Assembly: GCF_004193775.1 (NCBI RefSeq)
Contig: NC_041003.1
Location: 40,119,611 to 40,183,610 of the forward strand
DNA length: 64,000 bases
Reading direction: 5' to 3'
Source of the DNA: Glycine soja
Lineage: Eukaryota; Streptophyta; Magnoliopsida; Fabales; Fabaceae
Part shown: in pieces, positions 23,625 to 34,259 of the stretch
How the letters are laid out: every line of letters begins with the position of its first letter
How positions within the stretch are numbered: the stretch's first letter is position 1
Position numbers and translations under genes: made by a program
Notes under the pieces: model-generated
What the model was told of the DNA's origin: nothing
The model's database searches: none
The model's input: only the letters and a program-made list of their open reading frames with translations

Positions 23625-24738
23625 TGTGATTGCATATGTTGTATGAAGGTTTTGATGATGCCAAAGATTGAAGTAATTCAAAGTTTACTACAAGTTCAAG
23701 ACAAGATCAAGAGATCAAGAGAAAAGATTCATGATGGTCCATTATTTGTTAAAAGAATCTCTTAAAAGATTGCAAAGGTTTGACCTTAAATGCTTCAATT
23801 TTCAAAATCTCTTATAAAAAGTTTTAAGTGTTTTTACACCTTTTAAAATAGTATATTTCTCTTTGGTAATTGATTACCAGAAGTTATAATCGATTCTCAG
23901 AATCAAAAATTAATTTTGCAAAGCTTTTAGAAAGTTTGAATTTGAAATTTAAAAGCTGTAATCGATTACCACCTTTGTGTAATCGATTACGAGTAATGGA
24001 ATTTTTTGAAATTCAAACTGAAAAGACATGAATCCTCAATAATTAACTGTGTAATCGATTACCAAATATCTATAATCGATTGCCAGTGAGAAAATTTCAA
24101 AAATAACTCTGAAAAGTCACATCATTTCATGAGAGTTTGAAAAACCACCAAAGGCCTATAAATATGTGACTTGTGTTTGAAAATCTTCAAAGTTTTTCAG
24201 AACTTCATTGTCTTATTCTCTCAAAAGCAAACCTTTGGGCAAACACTTGCAAAAAAAAATTAAGGATTCTTCTAAGTTCTTCAAGTTGTATTATTCTTCT
24301 CTTAAAAAGAGAGAAAAAAAATCTTTTGTACTTCAAAAGCAAACTGTTGTTGCAATCAAGAGGTAGTGGGTCTCTTGATTTGTAAGTTTTTCTGAAAACA
24401 AAGGAAAGGTATCCCTAGGTGGTTCAGAAGTTGTTAAGGAATTTACAAGGATAGTGGAAATCTCAAGTGGATTGCTTAAGGACTGGACGTAGGCATAAAA
24501 AGTGGCCGAACCAGTATAAACTGAGTTTGTAATTCTCTCTTCCCTAATCTCATTTACATCATTGTAGTTTAATTTTATTTTGCACATTTAAAGAGCATAG
24601 AATAAATTGTTTATTTCTTCTTTTTCTGCATATTAAGTTTGCATATATCTTTTAAAGAGAGAATTAAAATTTGTTAGGGGAAAATTTTGAAACTTAATTG
24701 ACCCCCCCTCTTGAGTTATTGAGGCCACTTTTTTAACA
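23625..24738 (+). repeat. 3' LTR of the Sirevirus
   Basis: 1114 bp and closely similar to 13789-14890, with the same TGTGATTGC start and TTAACA end. It carries the same three TAATCGATTA pairs, partly mutated (for example TAATTGATTA at 23867). The element's outer target duplication CACCT follows at 24739-24743. Confidence 0.93.
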
Positions 24739-24743
24739 CACCT

Positions 24744-27700
24744 TTCAGTGTTACCCACTTCTGTCTGCTTTCTACTACTTCATGATTGTGTTAATGCTTT
24801 AATTTAATGCCCCTATGTTTCTACATGATTTGTGCGTCAGGGTTAAGGTCTCCAAGCTACATTAAGTGTTGTAAAATCGTTTATTTGTTTTGCTACTTAG
24901 TTTTATGGATGCGTAGGGGGTACAGTACAGGGTATGGCAATTCCCCTCTTAAGGCCTGTTAAGGTAAGTGTATCCAGAAGGACTTCTAGGAAAGGAAAAT
25001 AAGTAAAAATGGGATGAGCTTCTTCATAAGCTCAAATTAACTTATGCACAAGATAATTTGTAGTATTTTACATGGACTAACTTGTACTTGAGAAATAAGT
25101 TAATATTTGGTATGTACCTATGAGTAACCATTAAGTACTAGTATTCAGTTCCATTACTGGTTAGGCAACCATTTAATAGGACCCATGTATCATAGGTTTA
25201 CCACTTTGATAGGAAAATCAATTATTTCTACTATTTGTTCCTTTAGTGGCATGTATCATAGGCTTACTACTTTGATATGTTTGTGGGCTCCTCATTAATT
25301 TGAAGAGCATGGTGTGCCTTAAGTGTGCTACTTTGCCCAGAGATTTATAATTCCTACAATTCTGGCTACTGATCTATTATTTTTGTATGGAACAACTACA
25401 AGAAATTTATTTTTTGGTAAGGCAGAGATTGATGTTCCGTAATGTCTTCCCTTCAACTGTTGCAATTAACTCGGCGTGGCCAAAGTTTTCTAGCTTCAGG
25501 GAGGTATTGATCTGTATATGTCTTTTCTGGTGATTCTTAATTTCACATCTAGCATTGCATTTGACTTACCATTTGACTAAAATTGTTTGCTTGTTGACCT
25601 AAATATCAAGTTTATAATTTGTTCAACTACTTTGTTCATTATTCCTAGGTTAGTTTTGAAGAATACACTGTTTACATCTGGTTGGATCCCCCTACCCCCA
25701 ATTTTCACTATCCAAAATGGAATATATAATGTTGAAAAACACAATACCCGTTAGGGAATTTTGACAGTACCCAACACTGATGTATGTTTCATATATATAT
25801 AGAGATCGAATGAGATAATGCATATGCTATTTCAATTTGGTAGTACCCAACACCCTGATGTATGTTTCATATATATATATATATATAAGAAATTGAATGA
25901 GATAATGCTTATACTATTTCAAAATGTCTATGCTGCAATCTTGAGACTTCTCATGCTACTATAGTTTAAACTCTTAGAATATGGTAATATGTAATCTAAC
26001 AATAATAAAGGCAATATACCATTTTGGTTTCAATTCTTTTTTACCTGTTCTACTCCTTTGACAACATATTATGACTGGTTTTATTTTACTTTTTCATTTT
26101 TTTATTTAATCTTTTTTCTTTTAACTTCTCATTTGTTGAAACTGATTGTCGTAACTAGTAAATGTGGTTTCTATTTTCTATTCCTCTTCCTCTTTTTTTC
26201 CAATATTTCTATATGATATCTTTATATTTGCCCCCCAAAAAAATCACATAAACTTTATATGATAACTCTTCCTCTCTCCGTACCATTAGAAGTTGGACCC
26301 TGAAAACTTGCATTCATTAGGTATGATTTGTAATGTGAAACCTAAACTTTAGGAAACTTAGTTAGATGAGCTGAGTTCAGGAAGGAGACTAGAGTTATCT
26401 TGGCAGAAACATTGATACAAAATTTCATATTTGATCTTGAATTTCTTTCTCAATGATTTCCCTTTTTTAATGACAATCCATGTTATGTTGTGCTGATTAA
26501 GATTACCATTATACATATATCTGGGAAGTGCTTAACCTGCTTTGATCATAGCCCTATTTCCATGTATTAGCAATAGTATCCTTTTACTCATTGTACACCA
26601 TACTCTGGTTGTTGACTGGTACTACTAAAATCTTTAGGCTGTTTAACTAATTTGCATGTATACTATAGTGTTGTTGATGTTTTCTACATGGGATTTATGA
26701 CAGGAAAACTTCATTACTTGCATATCGCTGGTACTTTATACATATATCTGCAGTATGCTCCCTTGCCTATTGGAATTTATTGTTGAACTACATATGCGCC
26801 ACTTGTTGTGTGGGGTAGTATAACAACTTGCAGTGTATACGCCAATTCTTCCACAATGGTAAGTTAAAGATGAAAAATGAGAATAAGTTACTACAAATGA
26901 ATGAAAGAAGAGCATGTGAAATATTGGTGGAAAAAGAATCAAGAAATCATTACTATATTTGTGTGTTCAAACGACGTGTTAATTCGTAGTGGCTAAGAAA
27001 CTTAAAATTTAGATTAAGAGAATGAGAAGAATCATGTTTTAGAAGATGTTATCATTGAGGCCTTTGAACACGATTTTTGCATATTCATAGACATTGTTGT
27101 ATATCGTTAAAACTTAGATATAAATATTCTTATATATTTAATTTGAATTTTTTTATATATTTTTAATGTTAAAAACCTATAAATAATGATTTATTTTTAG
27201 TGCTTAGTATTGTAAGTTTGTAACTTCATGATATTACTGTATGTATTATTTGTTATTATTATTATTATTATTTTATGGGTTTAGCTAGCATGTGCATGGA
27301 ATTTTATTACAGGTATTAATTTAGATATTTTTTTGTTGTGCAATGGTGGTACTAACGTTTCAACCTATAATCTCATACATAATTTAAGACGTCTTATTAT
27401 TTTTTTCTTAATCATAAAAACTAATTTGATGTTTTTTTTTTGTTTTTTTATTAAAACTATCTCTTTCATTATCTTACTCATTTTTTATTATCATTGTTGT
27501 TGTTACCTTTATCATCACTATTATCACTAGCGTAAACACAAATGTTGTCACACTTGTGTGTCCACATTTCTATTTTGTTGTCGTGCTTTTTGCATTAAAA
27601 TTGAAATATTTTTTCAATTTATATTACTATATGCACTGAAGTGTATGACAGTAATCTAGAGGACTTTAGTTATATATACACAAAATGTTAGAAATATTTC

Positions 27701-28430
27701 AAGAATAAAAAGTAAAAGGAAAAATACTACTTATGTATAATATTTTGCTAATTCGTAATCATTAATCTTTCTTAATTGGGAAACCAAACAAGTCATGCAT
27801 TTCAGAATCATCTTTAATTTTCTTGCAATCAAAGGCAACCTACCGTCAATTTTGATATTATTTTTAGTTAACATGTAAGAAAGCATACCAATAAAATAAT
27901 AATATTAAATTGGAATTGTTTTTTAATTTGCAGGGGAATAATAACATGGTTATTTAATGTACCTTTTAGTTTAGTGGCATTTCAAATTAGCATGGTTATT
28001 CATATATGTATTGCACCAAATCTTCTTACTAATGGATAAATTTCTTAAATCATGATATAATATTTATTCAACTTTTGCATTTAGTCATAATACTACTTTC
28101 CATCTTCTAATTCTATTATCATTTAATGCCATGCTTTTGTATTTTTTTTCTCATAGGCATATACATGAATAAAAAATAGACTACTATTTACATTAGCATG
28201 AATCGTAGTGACTTGTGCTTTAGTAAATACATCTTCCTTGGTTACAAGATTGGATTGATCAGTAGTTGTTTCCCCCACCCATTATTTTATGAAGTTGTGA
28301 ATTTTTTACTTCATCTTTAATAGAAATCTGCTATTAATATTTCAACAACTTAAGTTTAATATATGTGAATGTATATCACTGGATGAGGAATGCAGATGCT
28401 TAACCTTGTAATTGATGTTGTCGCTTTACC
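24744..28430. other. CACTA interior, mostly without recognisable genes
   Basis: This stretch continues the CACTA element after the Sirevirus. Exon-like pieces ending in good donors occur at about 24905-24965 (before GTAAGTG) and 25430-25500 (before GTATTG), but neither translated to a family I know. The rest is AT-rich, with a TTA microsatellite near 27252-27272. Confidence 0.4.
25745..25925. repeat. Imperfect tandem duplication with AT microsatellite
   Basis: A unit of about 85 bp containing AGTACCCAACA, TGATGTATGTTTCATATATA and GAATGAGATAATGC occurs twice (about 25768-25845 and 25849-25921). The second copy has an expanded (AT)n tract. Confidence 0.8.
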
Positions 28431-28438
28431 TTGTAGAT

Positions 28439-29058
28439 TGCGAGAGCAACCTTAGTACCAAACACAAGTTATATTGCCAAGCCAGCTGCCTCGTGGCTTG
28501 ATGATTTTCTTGTGTGAGTATCTCCAGAAGCACTTGGGTGTTGCAAGAAGTTTACAAATAGGAGTTATTGTCCTCCTGATGATTAGGTCAGGTGCACATG
28601 ATAGTAAGCTAGTGATTAATCTGTAAAATCTTAATTTTGTTATAATATATGCTTGCTAGTGTAATATGTTAGGATTGATATGAATATGTTTATGATGACT
28701 TAATAGAAAACTTGTCATGATCAACATGGAATGTACTCAATAGTGTAGGAAGATTAATGATCCTGGCTATAGGAGAATGACAAATTAATGAATTGAAAAG
28801 TAATGGAAGTATTGCCAAAGGATGAGAATGCTTGCATCTTTGTAAATAAAACTTATGGAGTAAAAGTCCCTTAATATTTTATTTTGTAAAAAGAAATTAT
28901 GAGAGAAAAGATATAGGTGGAGGATAAGATTTTGTAAAGCAGTCAAAGCATATAATAATTTTACGGTATTTGACAGTAATTTTTCCTTCCAGCCTCCTTG
29001 TTGTGCCCCTGGGGAAAACTCTTGTGTTTCAGTAGGAACATGTAAAGATTGCGCAACG
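28439..29058 (+). pseudogene. NPC1: NPC1 (Niemann-Pick C1-like sterol transporter) fragment in the CACTA element
   Basis: Two exon-like blocks are present. The first (28439-28584) encodes ATLVPNTSYIAKPAASWLDD, then a TGA where the family has tryptophan, then VSPEALGCCKKFTN and CPPDD, ending at a TAG next to a GTCAGG donor. The second (about 28989-29058, after a TTCCAG acceptor) encodes PPCCAPGENSCVSVGTCKDC and ends at a GTAATT donor. Both match consecutive exons in the C-terminal half of plant NPC1, a membrane sterol-transport protein, with an intron between. Only about 75 residues of a protein of more than 1200 remain. Retention of the intron means genomic DNA, not a retrocopy, was picked up. 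Confidence 0.87.
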
Positions 29059-29104
29059 GTAATTAAAATGATGTTTTTAATCCTTTTTATTATGTTTTTG
29101 TTTG

Positions 29105-29430
29105 GTTCTTAGCTAATATCATCTTAGAAAGTATCTTTTCTAAGACGGTTCTTATTTGGATCGTCTTAAAAAGTCTTAGCAAAGGTACTTTCTAAGACAG
29201 TTGTCAATTAACAACCATCTTAGAAATGGTGTTTTCTAAGACGGTTTTATCTAGGACCGTCTTAGAAAGTATTAGAAAGGGTACTTAGCTAATTACTGTC
29301 TTAGAAAGTTCACTTTCTAAGACAAGTTTTACTGCAAAACCGTCTTAGAAAGTACCCTTGCTAAGACTTTCTAAGACGGTCCAAGAATAGTCTTAGAAAG
29401 GGTACTTTCTAAGATTTTCTACGATGATTG
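29105..29430. repeat. Array of TTTCTAAGACGGTT-type inverted motifs
   Basis: About ten copies of TTTCTAAGACGGT and its inverse ACCGTCTTAGAAAG alternate in both orientations. This is typical subterminal architecture of a CACTA family. The left end of the 12733-29545 element has different motifs (CCGTCTTTG), so this array may be a remnant of another, nested element. Confidence 0.75.
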
Positions 29431-29545
29431 TTTTATAATCATCGTTAAAGGTCTCAACTTTCAATGGCATTGGGTACAAAGACGGTTTGTAACCGTCATT
29501 GATTGCCTTTATTAACCGTCATTAAATGCCTTTTTTGTAGTAGTG
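29431..29545. repeat. Right subterminal and terminal region of the CACTA element
   Basis: Motifs ACAAAGACGGTTTGTAACCG and TTAACCGTCATTAAATGCC lead to the terminus CTTTTTTGTAGTAGTG. They mirror motifs at 12760-12990. CAA follows immediately as the target duplication. Confidence 0.75.
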
Positions 29546-29822
29546 CAACTTCCTAGCATGATGCTCACGGTTAAAAACCACCGACATGTCAAGATCCAAA
29601 TTCGAATCTGTTTCTGGTCCTTATCAGATACCATTGTGTTCGTGCCGACAACAGAGAAAAAAGTTTAACCTGCAAGTACTTCAACTGCTAGCACACTTGT
29701 TGCATCTCATTGGATATTAAATCTCGATTAACCTATACAATTAACAATATAGTTTATAACATATAAATCTTGATTCAACCATATTTAAATTCGTGTTGTT
29801 GAAGGTGATTTTTGTAGTAGTG
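29546..29822. mobile_element. Right-hand end of a second CACTA element
   Basis: Sequence ending GGTGATTTTTGTAGTAGTG at 29822 is a good CACTA terminus and is followed by GTG. A degenerate left end preceded by GTG lies at 9972. If they pair, the 12733-29545 element inserted into this one. The 277 bp between the two right ends hold no gene I recognise. Confidence 0.5.
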
Positions 29823-30309
29823 GTGTCTGGTACATTAGCAGCTAAGAAAACATGCAATACTTGAGGAGATGCATTCAAACTCTGGTAATGAAGTTGATCT
29901 CTCACTTCCGTTCTAGCCATCTAGCTAGAAAATTTGCTCACTGGTTTCCGGAGGTCAAACTTTGTATTCCACTCCATAGCAAGCTTATCTTTTTTTTTTT
30001 AGATAAGGACATTAAACATCAAAAGCCACATGCTAATTGTAATACAGTGTGTGATTGGTCCCTAGGAAGGGCCAAGTAGAGAAAATGTGGAACAAATTCA
30101 AAAACTTTTCAAGGAAAACTAAGCATATGACTATGTATGTTGCATCTGTATCAACAATGTGGTTTGCCTTCTCTCAAACAATGAGACCATCTATCTAATG
30201 GTAGTATATACATAAAAAAAATTTGTCTGCAATTAATATTACACTCTGGTGAAGTTATGATATGATATGCCTTAATTAGTGATAAGGTTGAGTGCTGCTA
30301 ATGAATTAG
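29823..30309. other. No feature recognised
   Basis: Mixed-composition sequence with one 75-codon frame (29852-30079) that resembles no family I know and lacks a supporting context. Confidence 0.4.
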
Positions 30310-30545
30310 ACTTCATTGTAATACGTTGATAGCCTCTACTGTTGCAAGAGATAGACCAAGCCAGAGGGCCCAAATCTCAGCTTGAGTCATTGAACATTAA
30401 CCAATGAAAATGGAGAAAGGAACTAAGAATTGCCCTAAGTTGTCTATAATAATAATTCCTCCACAACCCGCATGACCATGATGACTAATATCAGGTCCAT
30501 CACAATTGACTCTAATCCATTCTTCATGAGGTGGATTTCAAGAAA
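30310..30545 (-). pseudogene. RNase H-like domain fragment (plant L1-type)
   Basis: The minus strand translates to EEWIRVNCDGPDISHHGHAG, then CGGIII, one stop, and TQAEIWALWLGLSLATVEAI. The WIxVNCDG start, GGxIxD centre and AExWALxxGL helix are the signature of the RNase H-like domain (Pfam RVT_3) found at the end of plant L1 LINEs and in orphan copies. A stop in the middle shows it is dead. Confidence 0.75.
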
Positions 30546-32294
30546 TAAGAATAGGATCAATAGACTTTATAGTTGTTTCATGTGAGGGTGGGTGAGCATC
30601 TGCTATTTTGTCTAAGCTTATTTTTTAAATAAAATAAGAAATTTTATAATTTTCTGATGTATTTGTTTAAATTATTTTTACTTTTGTCTAAGCATCTGCT
30701 ACACACGAATAAAATGAGGTACAAAATGAATTAACTCTATTAATTTGGGAAAGAAAGTTGAGAAAAAGAATCTGAAAATGGTCTACTTTTATTTTAGAAC
30801 ATAATGAATTAACTCTATTATCTAATTGTAGCTCTGAAAATATAGGGAACAGTGTATGGAATACTGTTGCAATTTTATTAGTTCAGTTGTAACTAAATTA
30901 TTGAGCCGGATTGTTAGTGATGATATAATCTATATAGATATTGTAAAAGAATAGTCTAATCTTGTTGGAGAATGCAAAATTGTATCCAAAATTATTGTAA
31001 AAGAATGCTTGAGAATGCAAAGTTGTATCCAAAATGGTATTTTTCAGCACAGCCAACTTCATTGCTCTTGCCGGAGAATGCAAAGGTGTATCATCCCTTT
31101 TTCCTGTCAATTGTTTTGTAATTTTTTTCCTTGGGGTGTGTCGTCTTTGCAGGAGATGGAAAATTAAGTGACTCATTCCACTCTTCTTGTTTTTTTGCCT
31201 ATAATTCACCACAAAACAATAAGACAAATGACAAATGAAATAACCCAACAGGATTAAGCAGGTAAACTAGAAAGAAAAAAAAATAATCATTCTATTTAAT
31301 CTATATAAACCAACATGATATAGGCACCTCAAAATAAATATAACAACCAATGTTAAATTTCTACAAACCTTAAATTGGTAACTTTGAAAATGAATCAATC
31401 AACATAGTAAATAATATTCGCTCAAAATCCAGCAGAATGAAGAAACAATATATAATAAACTCGGGTAGCAAAATTCTAATGACAACAATTTCAGAAAAGA
31501 ACAATTGAAATAGAACCATTCACGATTAATAAAAAGGAAGCATCCTAATTGAGAAACATATAGTCAATTGAAAGTTCCAGGTAAACTTTTGCCATCTCCT
31601 TTTGCTTACTTGTAAGATCTTCAGCATTAAGAGAGAGACATTAGGAGAATACACTTTCCATGAGTTTATCAGCAGTAGGAGAACATGTAATATCTATTGA
31701 AGTGCTAGTTACAACTAAGAAATATACTACAATAACACACCTTTAAATATAGATTAAAATGAAACTTATATTCAAGAGTTTACGACATTGAATCTTTATG
31801 TATCTTCTCTAAACAATTAAATCCCGTAAAATAGAATAGGCATACCTCACTTTAGCTACAGTGTATAAAGTTACAACAGAACAAAAACAACTTAAGCTCA
31901 TAAACTTATATGTTATTTACAACAGTCACAATCCCAAAAAAAAAGGAAATTAAAAATTTCTATTAGGAGGAACAAAAATACTTGCATCATTTGGATTTTT
32001 TTCAATCATCGGAGAGGAAAACATATCAAATGACAACTATTGAAAAATTATACTCAATACTGTCTAAATATTCACTTTAATCATGTTCATTCATAAATTA
32101 TAAAGCAAATGCAAAGAACAACCAGCAGTGAAGACAATTCGTTAAGAAAGCTTTGGCAAGAAAGGACATGGACAATGTTTGGTTTATCAAAATAAACTTG
32201 ACGCATATCATACATTTCCAGCTTGTGCTTGTGGTATTGTGACATTTCAATAACATTTATGATACTGACCATGTCATGGATTTTCCTCGGGGAT
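30546..32294. other. No gene recognised
   Basis: AT-rich sequence. One minus-strand block (about 31560-31650, containing AEDLTSKQKEMAKVYLELS) has coding-like composition, but I could not assign it. The tandem-like AATGCAAAGTTGTATCCAAAA units near 30970-31040 are a short local duplication. Confidence 0.35.
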
Positions 32295-33200
32295 TAAACG
32301 GTCAAATTCTCGTCATGGATCCTTTTCCCACCATGTCAAAAGCATATTCTCTTTTGTTATAGGAAGAACACCAACATTCATTATCGGATTCTAGATCCTT
32401 TGTCTTAGAACAATCGGCCATCTCGAGGTGCCAAATCGTATCCTCAAAAAATTGGCTAAAACAAATCTCATAATGGTCCTTCAACCCCTAATGATCATGA
32501 CTCACGATCTCACTCCATGCAGGCTCATTCCGTTGTTGTTGTTATTGCCTCATATTCAGACTCTGCACCTAAGAATAATTTGATTCCATCTCAGATTCAA
32601 CAACTTGTTTCTCTTATTAACATTGGTAATGAGCTACCTGTTGCAGATTTTGTAGGTACTTTTTGTTGTTTTGTCTCTTTTTAAAATTATTCTATTATTT
32701 GGATTTTAGATTCAGGTGCTACAAATCATATGGCATTTGATGTGTCTCTTTTTCACTCATACACAAAAGTATATACATATGTTAAATTACCTAATAACCA
32801 ATTTGTTTCAGCTCATGTTGGTTCTGTTTATTTAAAACCAGGTCTTTTAATTTGAAACGTTGTCCATGTTCCTGCTTTTCACTTTAATCTCATACACTAA
32901 GTCTTATATTAAAAGATGATTTCATATTATGTTTTCCACGTTGTTAACAATAATGAACAATAGAAAAGTGGTCTAGCAACCCATTCTACTATTGGTAGAA
33001 AAAATCTTCCTTGTATTGAAAAATAAAATAGTCACCACGTAGGGAACAACTCAACATAGGTACATGACTTAAACATTATGTTACCATGGCTAGAAAAATT
33101 GAAACATAGTTTAGTTGAAGTACTGACCATTCCTTTTAGACGTCAAAAGTTTGTTGAGGTTTTCTCTTGTTGACCTCTAGATTGAAATATTTATCCGGGT
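32295..33200 (+). pseudogene. Degenerate Ty1/copia gag-protease fragment
   Basis: A plus-strand segment near 32315 resembles the end of copia gag (MDPFPTMSKAYSLL, then EEHQ after a stop). Further on, the block WILDSGATNHMAF (about 32700-32740) with the DSG of copia protease is followed by VKLPNNQFVSAHVGSVYL and VVHVPAFHFNLI, the protease to GAG-pre-integrase region. Several stops and frame changes occur. No LTRs or integrase were found, so it is an isolated remnant. Confidence 0.7.
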
Positions 33201-33481
33201 GTCATTGGAAGAATTAAGCCAAAGTTGTTGACTAAAATAGATTAAAAATAACAGAGAGTGGATAGTAACATATAACAAAATATACCAACCATCGACATTG
33301 TTTATCATTAAGGGGGCATAACAAGAGCATTTACTGAAACCCATTTGAGTAGTGACTTCGATCTGATCTCAAAGGTAAAAAAAATGTTGAACCCCAAAAA
33401 TAAAGAAAAAATCCATTTTAAAAACCCTACAAATTTTAAAAAAAAAAAAGAGCGAGAGACAGATATGCCAACAAAGCAAAA

Positions 33482-33598
33482 CCAATGAAAGAGAAAGAAA
33501 AAAAATAAAAAAAATTTAAATTACCTCCATTGGTGTTCCTGTCGCAAGTTTTGCATAGCATTGCCAATGAAAGAGAAAGAAAAAATAATAAAAATTTC
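33482..33598. repeat. Short duplication downstream of the AIRP2-like stub
   Basis: CCAATGAAAGAGAAAGAAAA occurs at 33482 and again at 33563, 81 bp apart. Between the copies lies a minus-strand stretch (33529-33556) reading like a tiny exon (ATGTPME) before a GTAATT donor. It could be the remains of the third exon. Confidence 0.5.
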
Positions 33599-33842
33599 AG
33601 GTTCTAAAAAACTGTACATAACTAAACACAACAACCTTTCCCCTTTTTACCGAAGTCCCTATTTTTAGGATCTCAAAAACTGTTTCCCCAAGGGTTTGAT
33701 AATATGTTCATACCTTCACACACTCTATCAACAATTATAATCACCAATCCATAATCAACCACCATTCCTCTTTTCTCACCTTAAACCCAAACCAATCCAA
33801 AAAACATTAAAGGGGAGGGGAAAATAAAAAAGAAAACTCACA

Positions 33843-34129
33843 AAGCATTGGCGTGCTGTATATCAGCCTCAAGTGCTTTGAGGGAATCCTGGTAAGGTAA
33901 ACGACCACGGTGGTAGGTAATCATTGCCATCTTTCCCGTTGTGGAAAGCTAAAGCACAGAATCAACTCAGAACACAGATAGATAGAGAGAGAGAGAGAGA
34001 GATAGAGATAAAAAAGGGTTCTTCCTTGTAAGAGTGAAGTGGGTGAAGGTAATGATTAACCTGTATCACTGGGCTTGGGACATTGGTGGTCTCTTCGTCC
34101 CCGTCGTTGTTGTTGTAAGCGGCGGGCAT
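33843..34129 (-). pseudogene. Truncated 5' end of an AIRP2-like RING E3 ligase gene
   Basis: Exon 1 (34129-34061) starts at ATG in a GCCATGCC context and codes 23 residues ending VPSPVIQ at a GTTAAT donor. Exon 2 (about 33948-33843) starts after a TTTAG acceptor and contains YHRGRLPYQDSLKALEADIQ followed by HANAL at a GTGAGT donor. The DSLKALEADIQHAN block is characteristic of the N-terminus of plant AIRP2-like RING E3 ubiquitin ligases, which act in ABA responses. The remaining exons, including the RING, are missing: the next sequence on this strand is a duplicated A/G-rich stretch and then copia debris. Upstream sequence is GA-rich and leader-like. It is a 5' gene stub, possibly still transcribed. 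Confidence 0.55.
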
Positions 34130-34259
34130 GGCCTGTGGTTCTAATAAATCTAAAGCCTTACTCTCTGAAACCCCATCGAGCTTAGGATCAGTGAGGGATT
34201 GGGTCTTTGGTTTCTTCTTGTCTTGTTGGAAATAGGTTTGGGGGTGGTGTCTGTTTCAG

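Larger units (their letters stand above)
13789..24738 (+). mobile_element. Sirevirus-type Ty1/copia retrotransposon (SIRE1-like), degenerate
   Basis: Two LTRs (13789-14890 and 23625-24738) begin TGTGATTGCATATG and end TTAACA. The 5-bp duplication CACCT is perfect on both sides (13784-13788, 24739-24743). A tRNA-Met-like primer site follows the 5' LTR, and G-rich polypurine tracts precede the 3' LTR. Gag, protease, integrase, reverse transcriptase and RNase H regions follow in copia order, then a third, envelope-like region before the 3' LTR; this layout and the 1.1 kb LTRs fit the Sirevirus genus. Without the nested solo LTR the element is about 9.4 kb. The LTRs differ by roughly one change per 20 bases over their first 280 bases by eye, and all coding regions carry stops or frameshifts, so it is an old, dead copy. 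Confidence 0.93.
12733..29545. mobile_element. CACTA (En/Spm) DNA transposon carrying host gene fragments; split by a Sirevirus
   Basis: The left end is CACTACTACAAAAAAAG (12733) and the right end is the inverse CTTTTTTGTAGTAGTG (ending 29545). CAA flanks both sides (12730-12732 and 29546-29548), the 3-bp duplication expected of CACTA elements. Subterminal motifs such as CCGTCTTTG and CAAAGACGGT match between the two ends. Total span is 16.8 kb, but 10.95 kb is a later Sirevirus insertion, so the element itself is about 5.9 kb. No transposase was recognised, so it is non-autonomous. It holds fragments of XPD/UVH6 and NPC1. An alternative is that the two ends belong to different elements with chance CAA flanks, but the shared subterminal repeats argue against this. 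Confidence 0.78.

Noticed and set aside
14029..24090. Regularly spaced TAATCGATTA copies considered as a CRISPR-like array
   Set aside because: The copies are pairs of a 10-bp palindrome scattered over LTRs of a plant nuclear genome, without uniform spacers or cas genes.
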